A stretch of DNA of 5,956 nt from CAZGSV01 sp964528605. Its GTDB lineage: Bacteria > Armatimonadota > Zipacnadia > CAZGSV01. The notes beneath the pieces are model-generated. The model was not told the DNA's origin. It searched no databases and saw only the letters and a program-made list of their open reading frames with translations. Shown here piece by piece: positions 1 to 4,884 of this stretch. The position numbers and the translations under genes are program-made. The stretch's first letter is position 1, and each line of letters starts with the position of its first letter. Location: contig CAZGSV010000155.1 in the NCBI GenBank assembly GCA_964528605.1, forward strand, positions 1 through 5,956, written 5' to 3'.

Positions 1-635
1 GTCGCGACGATCTCGTCCCACGACTCGTCAACCCCAACCATCAGCCCGGACTTCACCAGGCACCCCCCCCGCTCGGCCGCCCAGCGCAAGACTTGCACTG
101 ACCTCTGGTAGTCCGCCTGCGGGCGCACGCCGTTGTACAGCCGCGGCACGGTTTCGATATTGTGATTGAACACCTCCGGCTGCTCGCCCAGCACTGCCAG
201 CACGGATTTCTTGCTGCCGCCGAAGTCTGGAACCAGCACCTCCACCGTGCTCTGCGGCAAGAGCCGGCGCACGGCGCGGATTGCCGCGGTGAAGTGGGCC
301 GCGCCGCCGTCGGGCAAGTCGTCTCTGGTGACCGACGTCAGCACCACATGCTTGAGGCCCAGCGCGCGAGCCGCTTCGGCGACGCGCTCCGGCTCGTCCG
401 GCTGCAGCGCCTGGGGCGCGCCCGACTCCACGCCGCAGAAGGCGCAGCGGCGCGTGCACCGAGGTCCCATCAGCAGGAAAGTGGCTCGGCCGCGCGCGAA
501 GCACTCGAGTAGGTTGGGACAGCGCGCGGACCGGCAGACGGTGCGCAGGCCCAGTTGCGCAACCAAATCACCCACCGGACGCCACTCGCCCTCGGCGGGC
601 ACGCTTTTGCGCAGCCAGGCCGGCAATCGCCCCAC
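1..635 (-). CDS. lipA: Lipoyl synthase LipA (5' part; gene continues past left edge)
   Basis: Radical SAM enzyme that inserts two sulfurs at C6 and C8 of protein-bound octanoyl groups, giving lipoyl cofactor for 2-oxoacid dehydrogenases and the glycine cleavage system. The visible 211 residues, read on the minus strand, carry both iron-sulfur motifs. C34-x4-C39-x5-C45 (TVCRSARCPNLLEC) holds the auxiliary cluster that is sacrificed as sulfur donor. C60-x3-C64-x2-C67 (CTRRCAFC) holds the radical SAM cluster. Family signatures TRDDLPDGGAAHF (about 103-115) and VFNHNIETVPRLY (about 155-167) follow. The C-terminal part with the RSSY motif lies outside the window. The start is GTG, chosen for the strong Shine-Dalgarno AAGGAGGA five nt upstream and an N-terminus that aligns with short LipA N-termini. 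It is transcribed divergently from ffh. The residues after C34 are RSA where many homologues have EEA. Identification is very secure. Confidence 0.96.
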   Translation of the reverse strand, partial: MGRLPAWLRKSVPAEGEWRPVGDLVAQLGLRTVCRSARCPNLLECFARGRATFLLMGPRCTRRCAFCGVESGAPQALQPDEPERVAEAARALGLKHVVLTSVTRDDLPDGGAAHFTAAIRAVRRLLPQSTVEVLVPDFGGSKKSVLAVLGEQPEVFNHNIETVPRLYNGVRPQADYQRSVQVLRWAAERGGCLVKSGLMVGVDESWDEIVA

Positions 636-640
636 TGTAC

Positions 641-648
641 TCCTCCTT
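641..648 (-). promoter_or_regulatory. Ribosome binding site of lipA
   Basis: On the minus strand AAGGAGGA stands 5 nt before the GTG start. It is a near-perfect Shine-Dalgarno sequence and decides the non-ATG start of lipA. Confidence 0.8.
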
Positions 649-651
649 AAC

Positions 652-666
652 CCCCGCGAAGCGGGG
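652..666 (-). other. GC hairpin in the lipA leader
   Basis: CCCCGC and GCGGGG form a perfect 6-bp inverted repeat with a 3-nt loop. On the lipA transcript it would lie between the predicted transcription start (near 670) and the Shine-Dalgarno sequence, with only a few nt separating it from the latter. It has no following T-run, so it does not look like an intrinsic terminator. It may stabilise the short leader or modulate initiation, which is inference only. Confidence 0.4.
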
Positions 667-676
667 CTATGGCGCG

Positions 677-705
677 ATTGTATGGAATGCCGTGCTCGCG
701 GGCAA
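677..705 (-). promoter_or_regulatory. Candidate sigma-70 type promoter of lipA
   Basis: Read on the minus strand, TTGCCC (-35, 4/6 match; plus-strand 700-705) is separated by exactly 17 nt from TACAAT (-10, 5/6 match; plus-strand 677-682). The predicted start is near 670, giving a leader of about 35 nt to the GTG. The placement is ideal, but there is no experimental support and the housekeeping sigma consensus of this organism is assumed. Confidence 0.55.
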
Positions 706-725
706 GGCGTTCCGCAGCCGCCGGC

Positions 726-744
726 GCGCACTTGCACAGTGCGC
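726..744. promoter_or_regulatory. Perfect dyad over the ffh -35: candidate operator
   Basis: GCGCACT and AGTGCGC are perfect 7-bp inverted arms around a 5-bp spacer (TGCAC). The dyad covers the -35 hexamer of the candidate ffh promoter (732-737) and lies about 20 bp upstream of the lipA -35. It falls outside both predicted transcripts, so a DNA-level role (repressor or activator site) fits better than an RNA hairpin. It does not match CIRCE, LexA or NrdR sites as I know them. The binding factor is unknown. Confidence 0.4.
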
Positions 745-760
745 CCGCTTGCGGTATAAG
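732..760 (+). promoter_or_regulatory. Candidate sigma-70 type promoter of the ffh operon
   Basis: TATAAG (755-760, 5/6 match to TATAAT) has TTGCAC (732-737) exactly 17 nt upstream. The -35 is weak (first three bases match). The predicted start is near 767, giving a leader of about 77 nt before the ffh ATG. It is the best promoter-like pair on this strand in the divergent region. The -35 sits inside a perfect inverted repeat. Confidence 0.5.
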
Positions 761-773
761 TATCATTTCGCGC

Positions 774-836
774 CTGCCCGTACGCCCAGCCAGGCCGGCT
801 CTGGCTGTCGGCGGAGTCGAGGGTGGGCCAGGGCAG
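774..836 (+). other. Possible folded leader of the ffh mRNA
   Basis: Nested complementary segments are visible: CTGCCC (774-779) with GGGCAG (831-836), GCCC (784-787) with GGGC (825-828), and a 7-bp hairpin CAGCCAG (787-793) with CTGGCTG (801-807). The last pairing competes with the middle one for base 787. Together they could form one long irregular hairpin ending 8 nt before the ffh start. Such pairings are easy to find by chance in GC-rich DNA, so this is a weak call. Confidence 0.25.
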
Positions 837-844
837 AGACGAGC

Positions 845-2182
845 ATGTTCGAGACCCTTACCGAGAGACTCCAGGCAGCCTTCCGGAAACTCCGCTCGCA
901 GGGCACGCTCAGCGAGGCTGACGTGCGTGCGGGGCTGAGGGATGTGCGCCTGGCCCTGCTCGAGGCTGACGTCAACCTGCAGGTCACCAAGGACTTCATC
1001 GCCCGCGTGCAGGAGCGCGCCGTGGGCGAGGAAGTCTTGCGCAGCCTCTCGCCGGCGCAGCAGGTGGTCAAGATAGTCCATGAGGAACTGGTGCGCCTGC
1101 TCACCGAGTGCAAGGGCGAACTTACATTTAGCCCGGTGCCGCCCACCATCATCATGCTCCTCGGCCTACAGGGCGGCGGCAAGACCACGACCGCCGGCAA
1201 ACTCGCCCTCTGGGCCAAGAAGCGCGGCCACAGCCCTCTCCTGGTCGCCACCGACACCCGCCGCCCTGCCGCCATCGAGCAGTTGCGCGTCATCGCCGAG
1301 CAGGTCGGCTGCCCCTCGTTCTCGCTGGGCGACAGAGTGGCTCCAGCCGAGATCGCGCGCGCCGCGCTGGCGCATGCCCAGCGCTCCGGCTTTGACTGCG
1401 TCATAGCCGACACGCAGGGGCGCTTGCAGACGGACGAGGCGCTCATGGCCGAACTTCAGGAGGTCGCGCGCGCCCTCAATCCCCACGAGTCGTTGCTCGT
1501 GCTCGACGCCATGACCGGACAGGAGGCCGTGCGCGTGGCCACTGCCTTCGCCGCAGGCGTGCCTCTGACGGGCCTGGTGCTGAGCAAGTTGGACGGCGAT
1601 GCTCGGGGCGGCGCCGCCTTGTCCGTCGGCTTCGTCACCGGCAAGCCCATCAAGTTCGTCGGCACCGGCGAAGGCGCCGAGGCGCTGGACGTCTTCCAGC
1701 CCGACCGCATCGCCGGCCGTGTGCTCGGTATGGGCGACGTGCTGGGCCTCATCGAGCGCGCACAGGAGACGATAGACCAGCAGCAAGCCCTCAAGGTGCA
1801 GCAGCGGCTGCTCAAGGGCGAGATAAACCTAGAGGATTTCCTCGGCCAACTGCGCCAGATGCGCAAACTCGGCCCGTTGGAGCAGGTGCTCTCCATGATC
1901 CCGGGCCTGAATCGTCTGCCCGCCGCCATGCGGGACGAGATTGACGAGAGCCAAGTGACCAGAATGGAGGCCATCATCCTATCCATGACGCCGGAGGAGC
2001 GGGCGACGCCGGAAATCGTCGGCGGCAGCCGCAAGCGGCGCATTGCCGGCGGCAGCGGCGTCTCCGTCGCCGATGTCAACGGCCTGCTCAAGGAGTTCAA
2101 GCGCATGCGCAAGATGTTCAAGCAGATGGGCAGCAAGGGCAAACTGGGCCGGGATGATTTCGCCCGCCTGCTCCTTGGCTAG
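845..2182 (+). CDS. ffh: Signal recognition particle protein Ffh (SRP54)
   Basis: GTPase that, with the SRP RNA, binds signal sequences on nascent chains and docks with FtsY to deliver them to the membrane. It is 445 aa, a normal length. Order: N domain (1 to about 95), G domain (about 100-300), methionine-rich M domain (about 305-445). Visible motifs: G1 GLQGGGKTTT (107-116), G2 DTRRPAA (137-143), G3 DTQGR (189-193), VLDAMTGQEA (219-228), G4 SKLDGDARGGAALS (247-260), G5 region GTGEG (273-277), closing ILGMGD-like VLGMGD (293-298). The M domain has the finger-loop segment MRKLGPLEQVLSMIPG (339-354) and the RNA-binding segment near SRKRRIAGGSG (395-405). The ATG at 845 is chosen because it gives the standard N-terminus; an in-frame upstream extension would overlap the promoter. 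The Shine-Dalgarno is weak. Odd: G3 has Gln where Ala is usual, and G1 has Gly for the usual Ser. Identity is certain. Confidence 0.98.
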   Translation: MFETLTERLQAAFRKLRSQGTLSEADVRAGLRDVRLALLEADVNLQVTKDFIARVQERAVGEEVLRSLSPAQQVVKIVHEELVRLLTECKGELTFSPVPPTIIMLLGLQGGGKTTTAGKLALWAKKRGHSPLLVATDTRRPAAIEQLRVIAEQVGCPSFSLGDRVAPAEIARAALAHAQRSGFDCVIADTQGRLQTDEALMAELQEVARALNPHESLLVLDAMTGQEAVRVATAFAAGVPLTGLVLSKLDGDARGGAALSVGFVTGKPIKFVGTGEGAEALDVFQPDRIAGRVLGMGDVLGLIERAQETIDQQQALKVQQRLLKGEINLEDFLGQLRQMRKLGPLEQVLSMIPGLNRLPAAMRDEIDESQVTRMEAIILSMTPEERATPEIVGGSRKRRIAGGSGVSVADVNGLLKEFKRMRKMFKQMGSKGKLGRDDFARLLLG

Positions 2183-2210
2183 ACAGCAATGCGGCATTTT
2201 CCGTTACACT
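2180..2210 (+). promoter_or_regulatory. Possible weak internal promoter before rpsP
   Basis: TAGACA (2180-2185, 5/6 match to TTGACA, overlapping the ffh stop codon) and TACACT (2205-2210, 4/6 match to TATAAT) are 19 nt apart, longer than the ideal 17. This 71-bp gap is the largest in the operon, and a secondary promoter for the ribosomal part would make sense, but the match is marginal. Confidence 0.22.
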
Positions 2211-2236
2211 TAGTGTCGAACACTTCGCCCGCGAAG
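2206..2236 (+). repeat. Overlapping short dyads upstream of rpsP
   Basis: ACACT-T-AGTGT-CGA-ACACT (2206-2224) has one central AGTGT that can pair with either flanking ACACT. It abuts a second dyad CTTCGC-CC-GCGAAG (2223-2236) whose right arm runs into the rpsP Shine-Dalgarno. In RNA the second could form a 5-bp stem with a 4-nt loop. There is no T-run, so it is not a terminator. It might be an operator or a leader structure for rpsP; function is unproven. Confidence 0.3.
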
Positions 2237-2244
2237 GGGGGTGA
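2235..2244 (+). promoter_or_regulatory. Ribosome binding site of rpsP
   Basis: AGGGGGGTGA-like purine block, one mismatch from the ideal AGGAGGTGA, ending 9 nt before the TTG. It supports the TTG start of rpsP, since no ATG or GTG gives an S16-like N-terminus. Confidence 0.6.
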
Positions 2245-2253
2245 GCCACAGAG

Positions 2254-2532
2254 TTGGTACGTATACGCTTGAAGAGATTCGGTCGCAAAGGGAAGCCCTT
2301 CTACCGTGTGGTCGTCGCCGACGCTCGCGTGCAGCGTGACGGCAAAACGCTGGACACCGTGGGCTGGTACGACCCCCTGGCCAAGGACAAGCAGTCCTCA
2401 CTCGACGAGGAGAAGGTGCTCACTTGGCTGCGGCGCGGCGCCCAGCCGACGGAGACCGTGCGCTCCTTGCTTAAGCGCCACCACATCTCGCCCAAGCACA
2501 ACCAGACACCATCCCAGTCGGAAAGCGCATGA
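2254..2532 (+). CDS. rpsP: Small ribosomal subunit protein S16 (bS16)
   Basis: Structural protein of the 30S body that binds 16S rRNA and aids 30S assembly. It is 92 aa. The N-terminus MVRIRLKRFGRKGKPFYRVV is the family signature, followed by VADARVQRDGKTLDTVGWYDP (about 21-41), the conserved WLRRGAQPTETVRSLL segment (about 59-74) and a short polar tail. The start is TTG: translation from it gives exactly the conserved first residues, and a purine-rich ribosome binding site precedes it. It lies 71 nt after ffh and 27 nt before khpA. The S16-RimM-TrmD-L19 grouping is widely conserved in bacteria and links 30S assembly with its maturation factor. Identity is certain; use of the rare start codon may lower its translation, which is inference. 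Confidence 0.97.
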   Translation: MVRIRLKRFGRKGKPFYRVVVADARVQRDGKTLDTVGWYDPLAKDKQSSLDEEKVLTWLRRGAQPTETVRSLLKRHHISPKHNQTPSQSESA

Positions 2533-2545
2533 CCAAGCAGCAGTG

Positions 2546-2552
2546 AAGGAGG
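2546..2552 (+). promoter_or_regulatory. Ribosome binding site of khpA
   Basis: AAGGAGG ends 7 nt before the khpA ATG. It is among the strongest ribosome binding sites in the operon and suggests khpA is translated independently of rpsP. Confidence 0.75.
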
Positions 2553-2559
2553 ACACGCC

Positions 2560-2805
2560 ATGCAGCCTACTATTATGCAAGAACTGGTTGAGTATCTGGT
2601 GAAGGCGCTCGTGGAGCACCCTGAGCAAGTCTCGGTATCCGCAGTCTGCGGAGAACGTACCGTGATCTACGAGGTCAAGGTGGCTCCCGAAGACATCGGC
2701 AAGGTGATCGGCAAGGAAGGGCGCATTGCCAACGCCCTCCGCACCGTGGTCAAGGCCGCCGCCATGAAGCATGGTCAGAAGGTAAGCGTCGAGATCATCA
2801 CCTAA
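2560..2805 (+). CDS. khpA: KH-domain RNA-binding protein KhpA (YlqC family)
   Basis: Small single-KH-domain RNA-binding protein of 81 aa, matching the family in size. The central KH signature IGKVIGKEGRIANALRTVV (about 47-65) includes the GxxG nucleic-acid loop G51-K-E-G54. The N-terminal helix (MQELVEYLVKALVEHP, about 6-21) and the closing strand VSVEII (75-80) fit the fold. In Gram-positive bacteria KhpA pairs with KhpB (Jag/EloR) and affects cell elongation and sRNA or mRNA binding. The partner is not in this window. Its fixed position between rpsP and ylqD/rimM also suggests a ribosome-related role, which is inference. The ATG has a strong ribosome binding site. Identification is secure from both motif and context. 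Confidence 0.95.
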   Translation: MQPTIMQELVEYLVKALVEHPEQVSVSAVCGERTVIYEVKVAPEDIGKVIGKEGRIANALRTVVKAAAMKHGQKVSVEIIT

Positions 2806-2830
2806 CCCCCGCCCACGAAAGGACCGCCCC

Positions 2831-3268
2831 ATGTCGGGAATGCTGCTCAAACGCCCGGTGGCCTACGTCGTCCTGGTCACCGAAAACTTCCGCAAAGAAA
2901 TGGAGGAGGAACTCACCGCCACCACGGACCAGATCAAGTCTCAACTGGAGCAGATCGAGTTCCAGGCCCGCCGCTATCTCGCCGACCTGCAGCGCACCAA
3001 CCTCAGCCAAGCCATGGCCGTGCGCGACCAGATTGATGCGGAGAAGAAGAAGCAGGACAAGGTGCGCGAGGACCTGCTCGCCCGCATGGAGGAGATCAAG
3101 ACCCTGCCCGACGGCGCCGAGTTCCTCCGCGGCACCCTGGAAGGCCTCGTCGAGGTCAACGTCGGCGATGACCTGGGCGCCGTCCTAGGCGGCGCCGCCG
3201 TCGTCGTGCGCGATGACGTGGTGGTGGAGATTCGTGACAACAGGCAGCCGGGCCAACCAGCAGAATGA
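2831..3268 (+). CDS. ylqD: YlqD-family protein of unknown function
   Basis: 145 aa, no signal peptide or membrane segment. Residues 1-18 (MSGMLLKRPVAYVVLVTE) are likely a beta strand. About 20-92 is a long charged helix rich in Glu, Lys, Gln and Arg, probably coiled coil. The C-terminal segment LPDGAEFLRGTLEGLVEVNV (about 92-111), followed by GDDLGAVLGGAAVVVRDDVV and EIRD, is compact and beta-rich. As I recall B. subtilis YlqD, it ends in a similar way (LP-G-E, then L-DVEVGD, then IVV-DG-V-EIR), and the gene sits in the same slot between khpA and rimM. The function is unknown; the context suggests a role with ribosome assembly or RNA. Ribosome binding site GAAAGGA lies 7 nt before the ATG. 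It overlaps the likely start of rimM by 35 nt. The call rests on C-terminal similarity plus gene order. Confidence 0.82.
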   Translation: MSGMLLKRPVAYVVLVTENFRKEMEEELTATTDQIKSQLEQIEFQARRYLADLQRTNLSQAMAVRDQIDAEKKKQDKVREDLLARMEEIKTLPDGAEFLRGTLEGLVEVNVGDDLGAVLGGAAVVVRDDVVVEIRDNRQPGQPAE

Positions 3269-3773
3269 CCCCTGCGACATCTGCGTCGGGCAGATCGCTG
3301 CTCCCCACGGCCTCGAGGGCGAGGTCGCGGTGGAGCCCCTTACTGAATACCCCGAGCGCCTGGCGCCTGGGGCGGAGGTCTTCGTCAACGGCGCCGGAGG
3401 GCGGCATGCTTTGGCCGTGGTGGCCACGCGGCCGCACCGCGGTCGCCTTCTCGTCCACTTCGCGGGCGTCGAATCCAGAGAGGCCGCCGAGGAACTGCGT
3501 GGCGTCCGCCTCCTCATCCGGCGCTCGCAACTCGCCCCTCTGCCCCCGGGGCGTTACTACGAGTTTCAGATAGTCGGGCTGGTGGTGCGCACCGAGCAGG
3601 GCAAGCAACTCGGCCGCGTGCAGGAGATACTTCACACCGGCGCCAACGACGTTTACGTCACCGAGCAGGTCCTGGTCCCCGCTCTCGCCGCTGCGGTCGC
3701 TAAGATAGACTTGGAAGCCGGGGAGATGGTGCTGCGAGACGAGGCCTGGGCAGTAGCCACGGGCGCCAGATGA
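3234..3773 (+). CDS. rimM: Ribosome maturation factor RimM
   Basis: Binds S19 in the head of the 30S subunit and assists late 30S assembly and 16S rRNA processing. It is 179 aa from the chosen start. The N-terminal RimM barrel contains the signature ICVGQIAAPHGLEGEVAVEP (about 16-35) and the segment HFAGVESREAAEELRGVRL (about 75-93). The C-terminal PRC barrel contains YYEFQIVGLVV (108-118) and LGRVQEILHTGANDVYV (about 126-142), a family hallmark. The start is uncertain. GTG at 3234, preceded by GGAG (3226-3229), gives a normal length. ATG at 3213, in frame, would add seven residues with three consecutive Trp and is less likely. Either choice overlaps ylqD, suggesting translational coupling. 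It overlaps trmD by 4 nt (ATGA). Identity is secure, the exact start moderate. Confidence 0.95.
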   Translation: MTTGSRANQQNDPCDICVGQIAAPHGLEGEVAVEPLTEYPERLAPGAEVFVNGAGGRHALAVVATRPHRGRLLVHFAGVESREAAEELRGVRLLIRRSQLAPLPPGRYYEFQIVGLVVRTEQGKQLGRVQEILHTGANDVYVTEQVLVPALAAAVAKIDLEAGEMVLRDEAWAVATGAR

Positions 3774-4474
3774 TCATTGACATCGTGACCATCTTCCCGC
3801 AGTACTTCGACTCGCCCTTACAGTGGGGCATCATCGGCCGCGCGCGCGAGGCTCATAAGGTCACCGTCAAGGTCCATGACCTGCGCGACTATACTCTCGA
3901 CCGCCACCGCGTTGTGGACGATTACCCTTATGGCGGCGGCGCGGGCATGGTGCTCAAGCCTGAGCCCTTCTTCCGCGCCGTGGAGTCACTGCTGGCCGGC
4001 GACCCGGCCGCCGACCGGGTGCCCGTGATTCTGCTCAGCCCCTCAGGCTCGCGCCTGAACGAGAACTGGCTCGACCAGAACGGTCGCCGTCGCAGGCTGC
4101 TGCTGCTCTGCGGTCACTACGAGGGTGTTGACCACCGCGTGGCGGAACACCTGGCCACTATGGAGCTCTCCGTCGGCGATTACGTGCTCTCGGGTGGGGA
4201 GCCCGCAGCAATGGTGGTCCTGGACGCCCTGGTGCGCCGCTTGCCGGGAGTGCTGCACAACCGGTATTCTTTGGTGGAGGAGTCCTTCGCAGAGGAAGCC
4301 TTCGTTGAGTACCCTCAGTACACCAGGCCGGCGGACTTCCGCGGCCTGGAGGTTCCTGAGGTACTGCTTTCGGGGCATCACCAACAGATCGAGTGCTGGC
4401 GCCGCGAGCAGGCCCGCCTGCGGGCCCAGCGGCGGCGCGAGTGGGAAGCGCGCAGTGGAGGAACACGATCATGA
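3770..4474 (+). CDS. trmD: tRNA (guanine-N1-)-methyltransferase TrmD
   Basis: SPOUT-class, SAM-dependent methyltransferase making m1G37 next to the anticodon in tRNAs with G36-G37, which prevents +1 frameshifting. It is 234 aa, slightly short. Motifs: MIIDIVTIFPQYF (1-13), DLRDYTLDRHRVVDDYPYGGG (37-57) with AGM following, LLLCGHYEGVDHRV (111-124), the trefoil-knot SAM loop ELSVGDYVLSGGEPAAM (132-148), then PGVL (159-162), EYPQYTRP (180-187) and VPEVLLSGHH (195-204). R156 aligns with the catalytic Arg154 of E. coli TrmD. Odd: the residue aligned with E. coli Asp169, the proposed general base before Ser-Phe, is Glu171; the usual GVDER is GVDHR; and the usual GGELPAM is GGEPAAM. No clear Shine-Dalgarno; it is coupled to rimM through the ATGA overlap. 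Identity is certain, the functional effect of the changes unknown. Confidence 0.97.
   Translation: MIIDIVTIFPQYFDSPLQWGIIGRAREAHKVTVKVHDLRDYTLDRHRVVDDYPYGGGAGMVLKPEPFFRAVESLLAGDPAADRVPVILLSPSGSRLNENWLDQNGRRRRLLLLCGHYEGVDHRVAEHLATMELSVGDYVLSGGEPAAMVVLDALVRRLPGVLHNRYSLVEESFAEEAFVEYPQYTRPADFRGLEVPEVLLSGHHQQIECWRREQARLRAQRRREWEARSGGTRS
4457..4461 (+). promoter_or_regulatory. Ribosome binding site of rplS
   Basis: GGAGG inside the end of trmD, 9 nt before the rplS ATG. It settles the rplS start at 4471 rather than an in-frame upstream ATG at 4393. Confidence 0.7.
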
Positions 4475-4857
4475 AAGAAGTCCTGCGTCAGATTGACCTC
4501 GCGCAGCAGAAGAAGAGCGTGCCGGAGTTCGGCCCCGGCGACACCATCCGGCTCTACGTGCAGAGCACTGAAGGGCAGCGCCGCCGCAGCCAGAAAGTGG
4601 AAGGCATCGTCATCAAGCGCAACAGCAAGCGCGTCGGCCGCACCGTCACCATCCGCTCCGTGCTCAGCGGCGTGGGCGTCGAGCGCTCCTACCAGGTTGA
4701 CTCGCCGCTGGTCGAGAAGATAGAGGTGGTGCGCCGCGGGCAGGTCCGCCGCGCCCGCCTCTACTATCTGCGAGGCCGCTCCGCCAAAGGGTCCCGCGTG
4801 CGTCAGCGCACCGAGACTCAGGCCGCCCCCGGCAAAGAGCCCAACAGCAACCAGTAA
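4471..4857 (+). CDS. rplS: Large ribosomal subunit protein L19 (bL19)
   Basis: 50S protein located at the subunit interface, contributing to an intersubunit bridge. It is 128 aa. Family features: PEFGPGDTIRLYV (about 18-30), EGQRRRSQKVEGIVIKR (34-50), SGVGVERSYQVDSPLVEKIE (67-86), RRGQVRRARLYYLRGRSAKG (89-108), then a hydrophilic tail rich in Gln, Arg and Pro. The ATG overlaps the trmD stop by 4 nt and has its own GGAGG, so it can be translated both by coupling and independently. Differences from the usual sequence are mild: RSQKVEG where ERVQ-FEG is typical, and SYQVDSP where a Phe-Pro is common before the SP. Identity is certain. Confidence 0.97.
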   Translation: MKEVLRQIDLAQQKKSVPEFGPGDTIRLYVQSTEGQRRRSQKVEGIVIKRNSKRVGRTVTIRSVLSGVGVERSYQVDSPLVEKIEVVRRGQVRRARLYYLRGRSAKGSRVRQRTETQAAPGKEPNSNQ

Positions 4858-4884
4858 GGCGTTACGGGAGACGCAACAACGCAG

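Noticed and set aside
28..504. Minus-strand 158-codon open frame inside lipA
   Set aside because: It is out of frame with lipA, whose motifs are continuous through the same region in the correct frame. It is a compositional shadow.
652..666. Intrinsic terminator on the plus strand before ffh
   Set aside because: No upstream plus-strand gene is visible and no T-run follows the stem. It better fits the lipA leader.
726..744. CIRCE-like heat-shock operator
   Set aside because: The arms GCGCACT/AGTGCGC with a 5-bp spacer do not match the CIRCE arms or its 9-bp spacer.
787..807. Leader segment with CAGGCCGG resembling part of SRP RNA domain IV, as a possible SRP RNA mimic controlling ffh
   Set aside because: The GGAA-type tetraloop and the asymmetric AGCAG side are absent. 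The resemblance is limited to a short GC-rich string.
692..844. Upstream in-frame extension of ffh by 51 codons
   Set aside because: It would contain the promoter, the dyad and the leader, and adds residues foreign to Ffh. ATG at 845 gives the standard N-terminus.
4859..4875. Possible stem GCGT/ACGC between rplS and lepB
   Set aside because: Only 4 bp with an 8-nt loop and no T-run; indistinguishable from chance, and read-through into lepB is likely.
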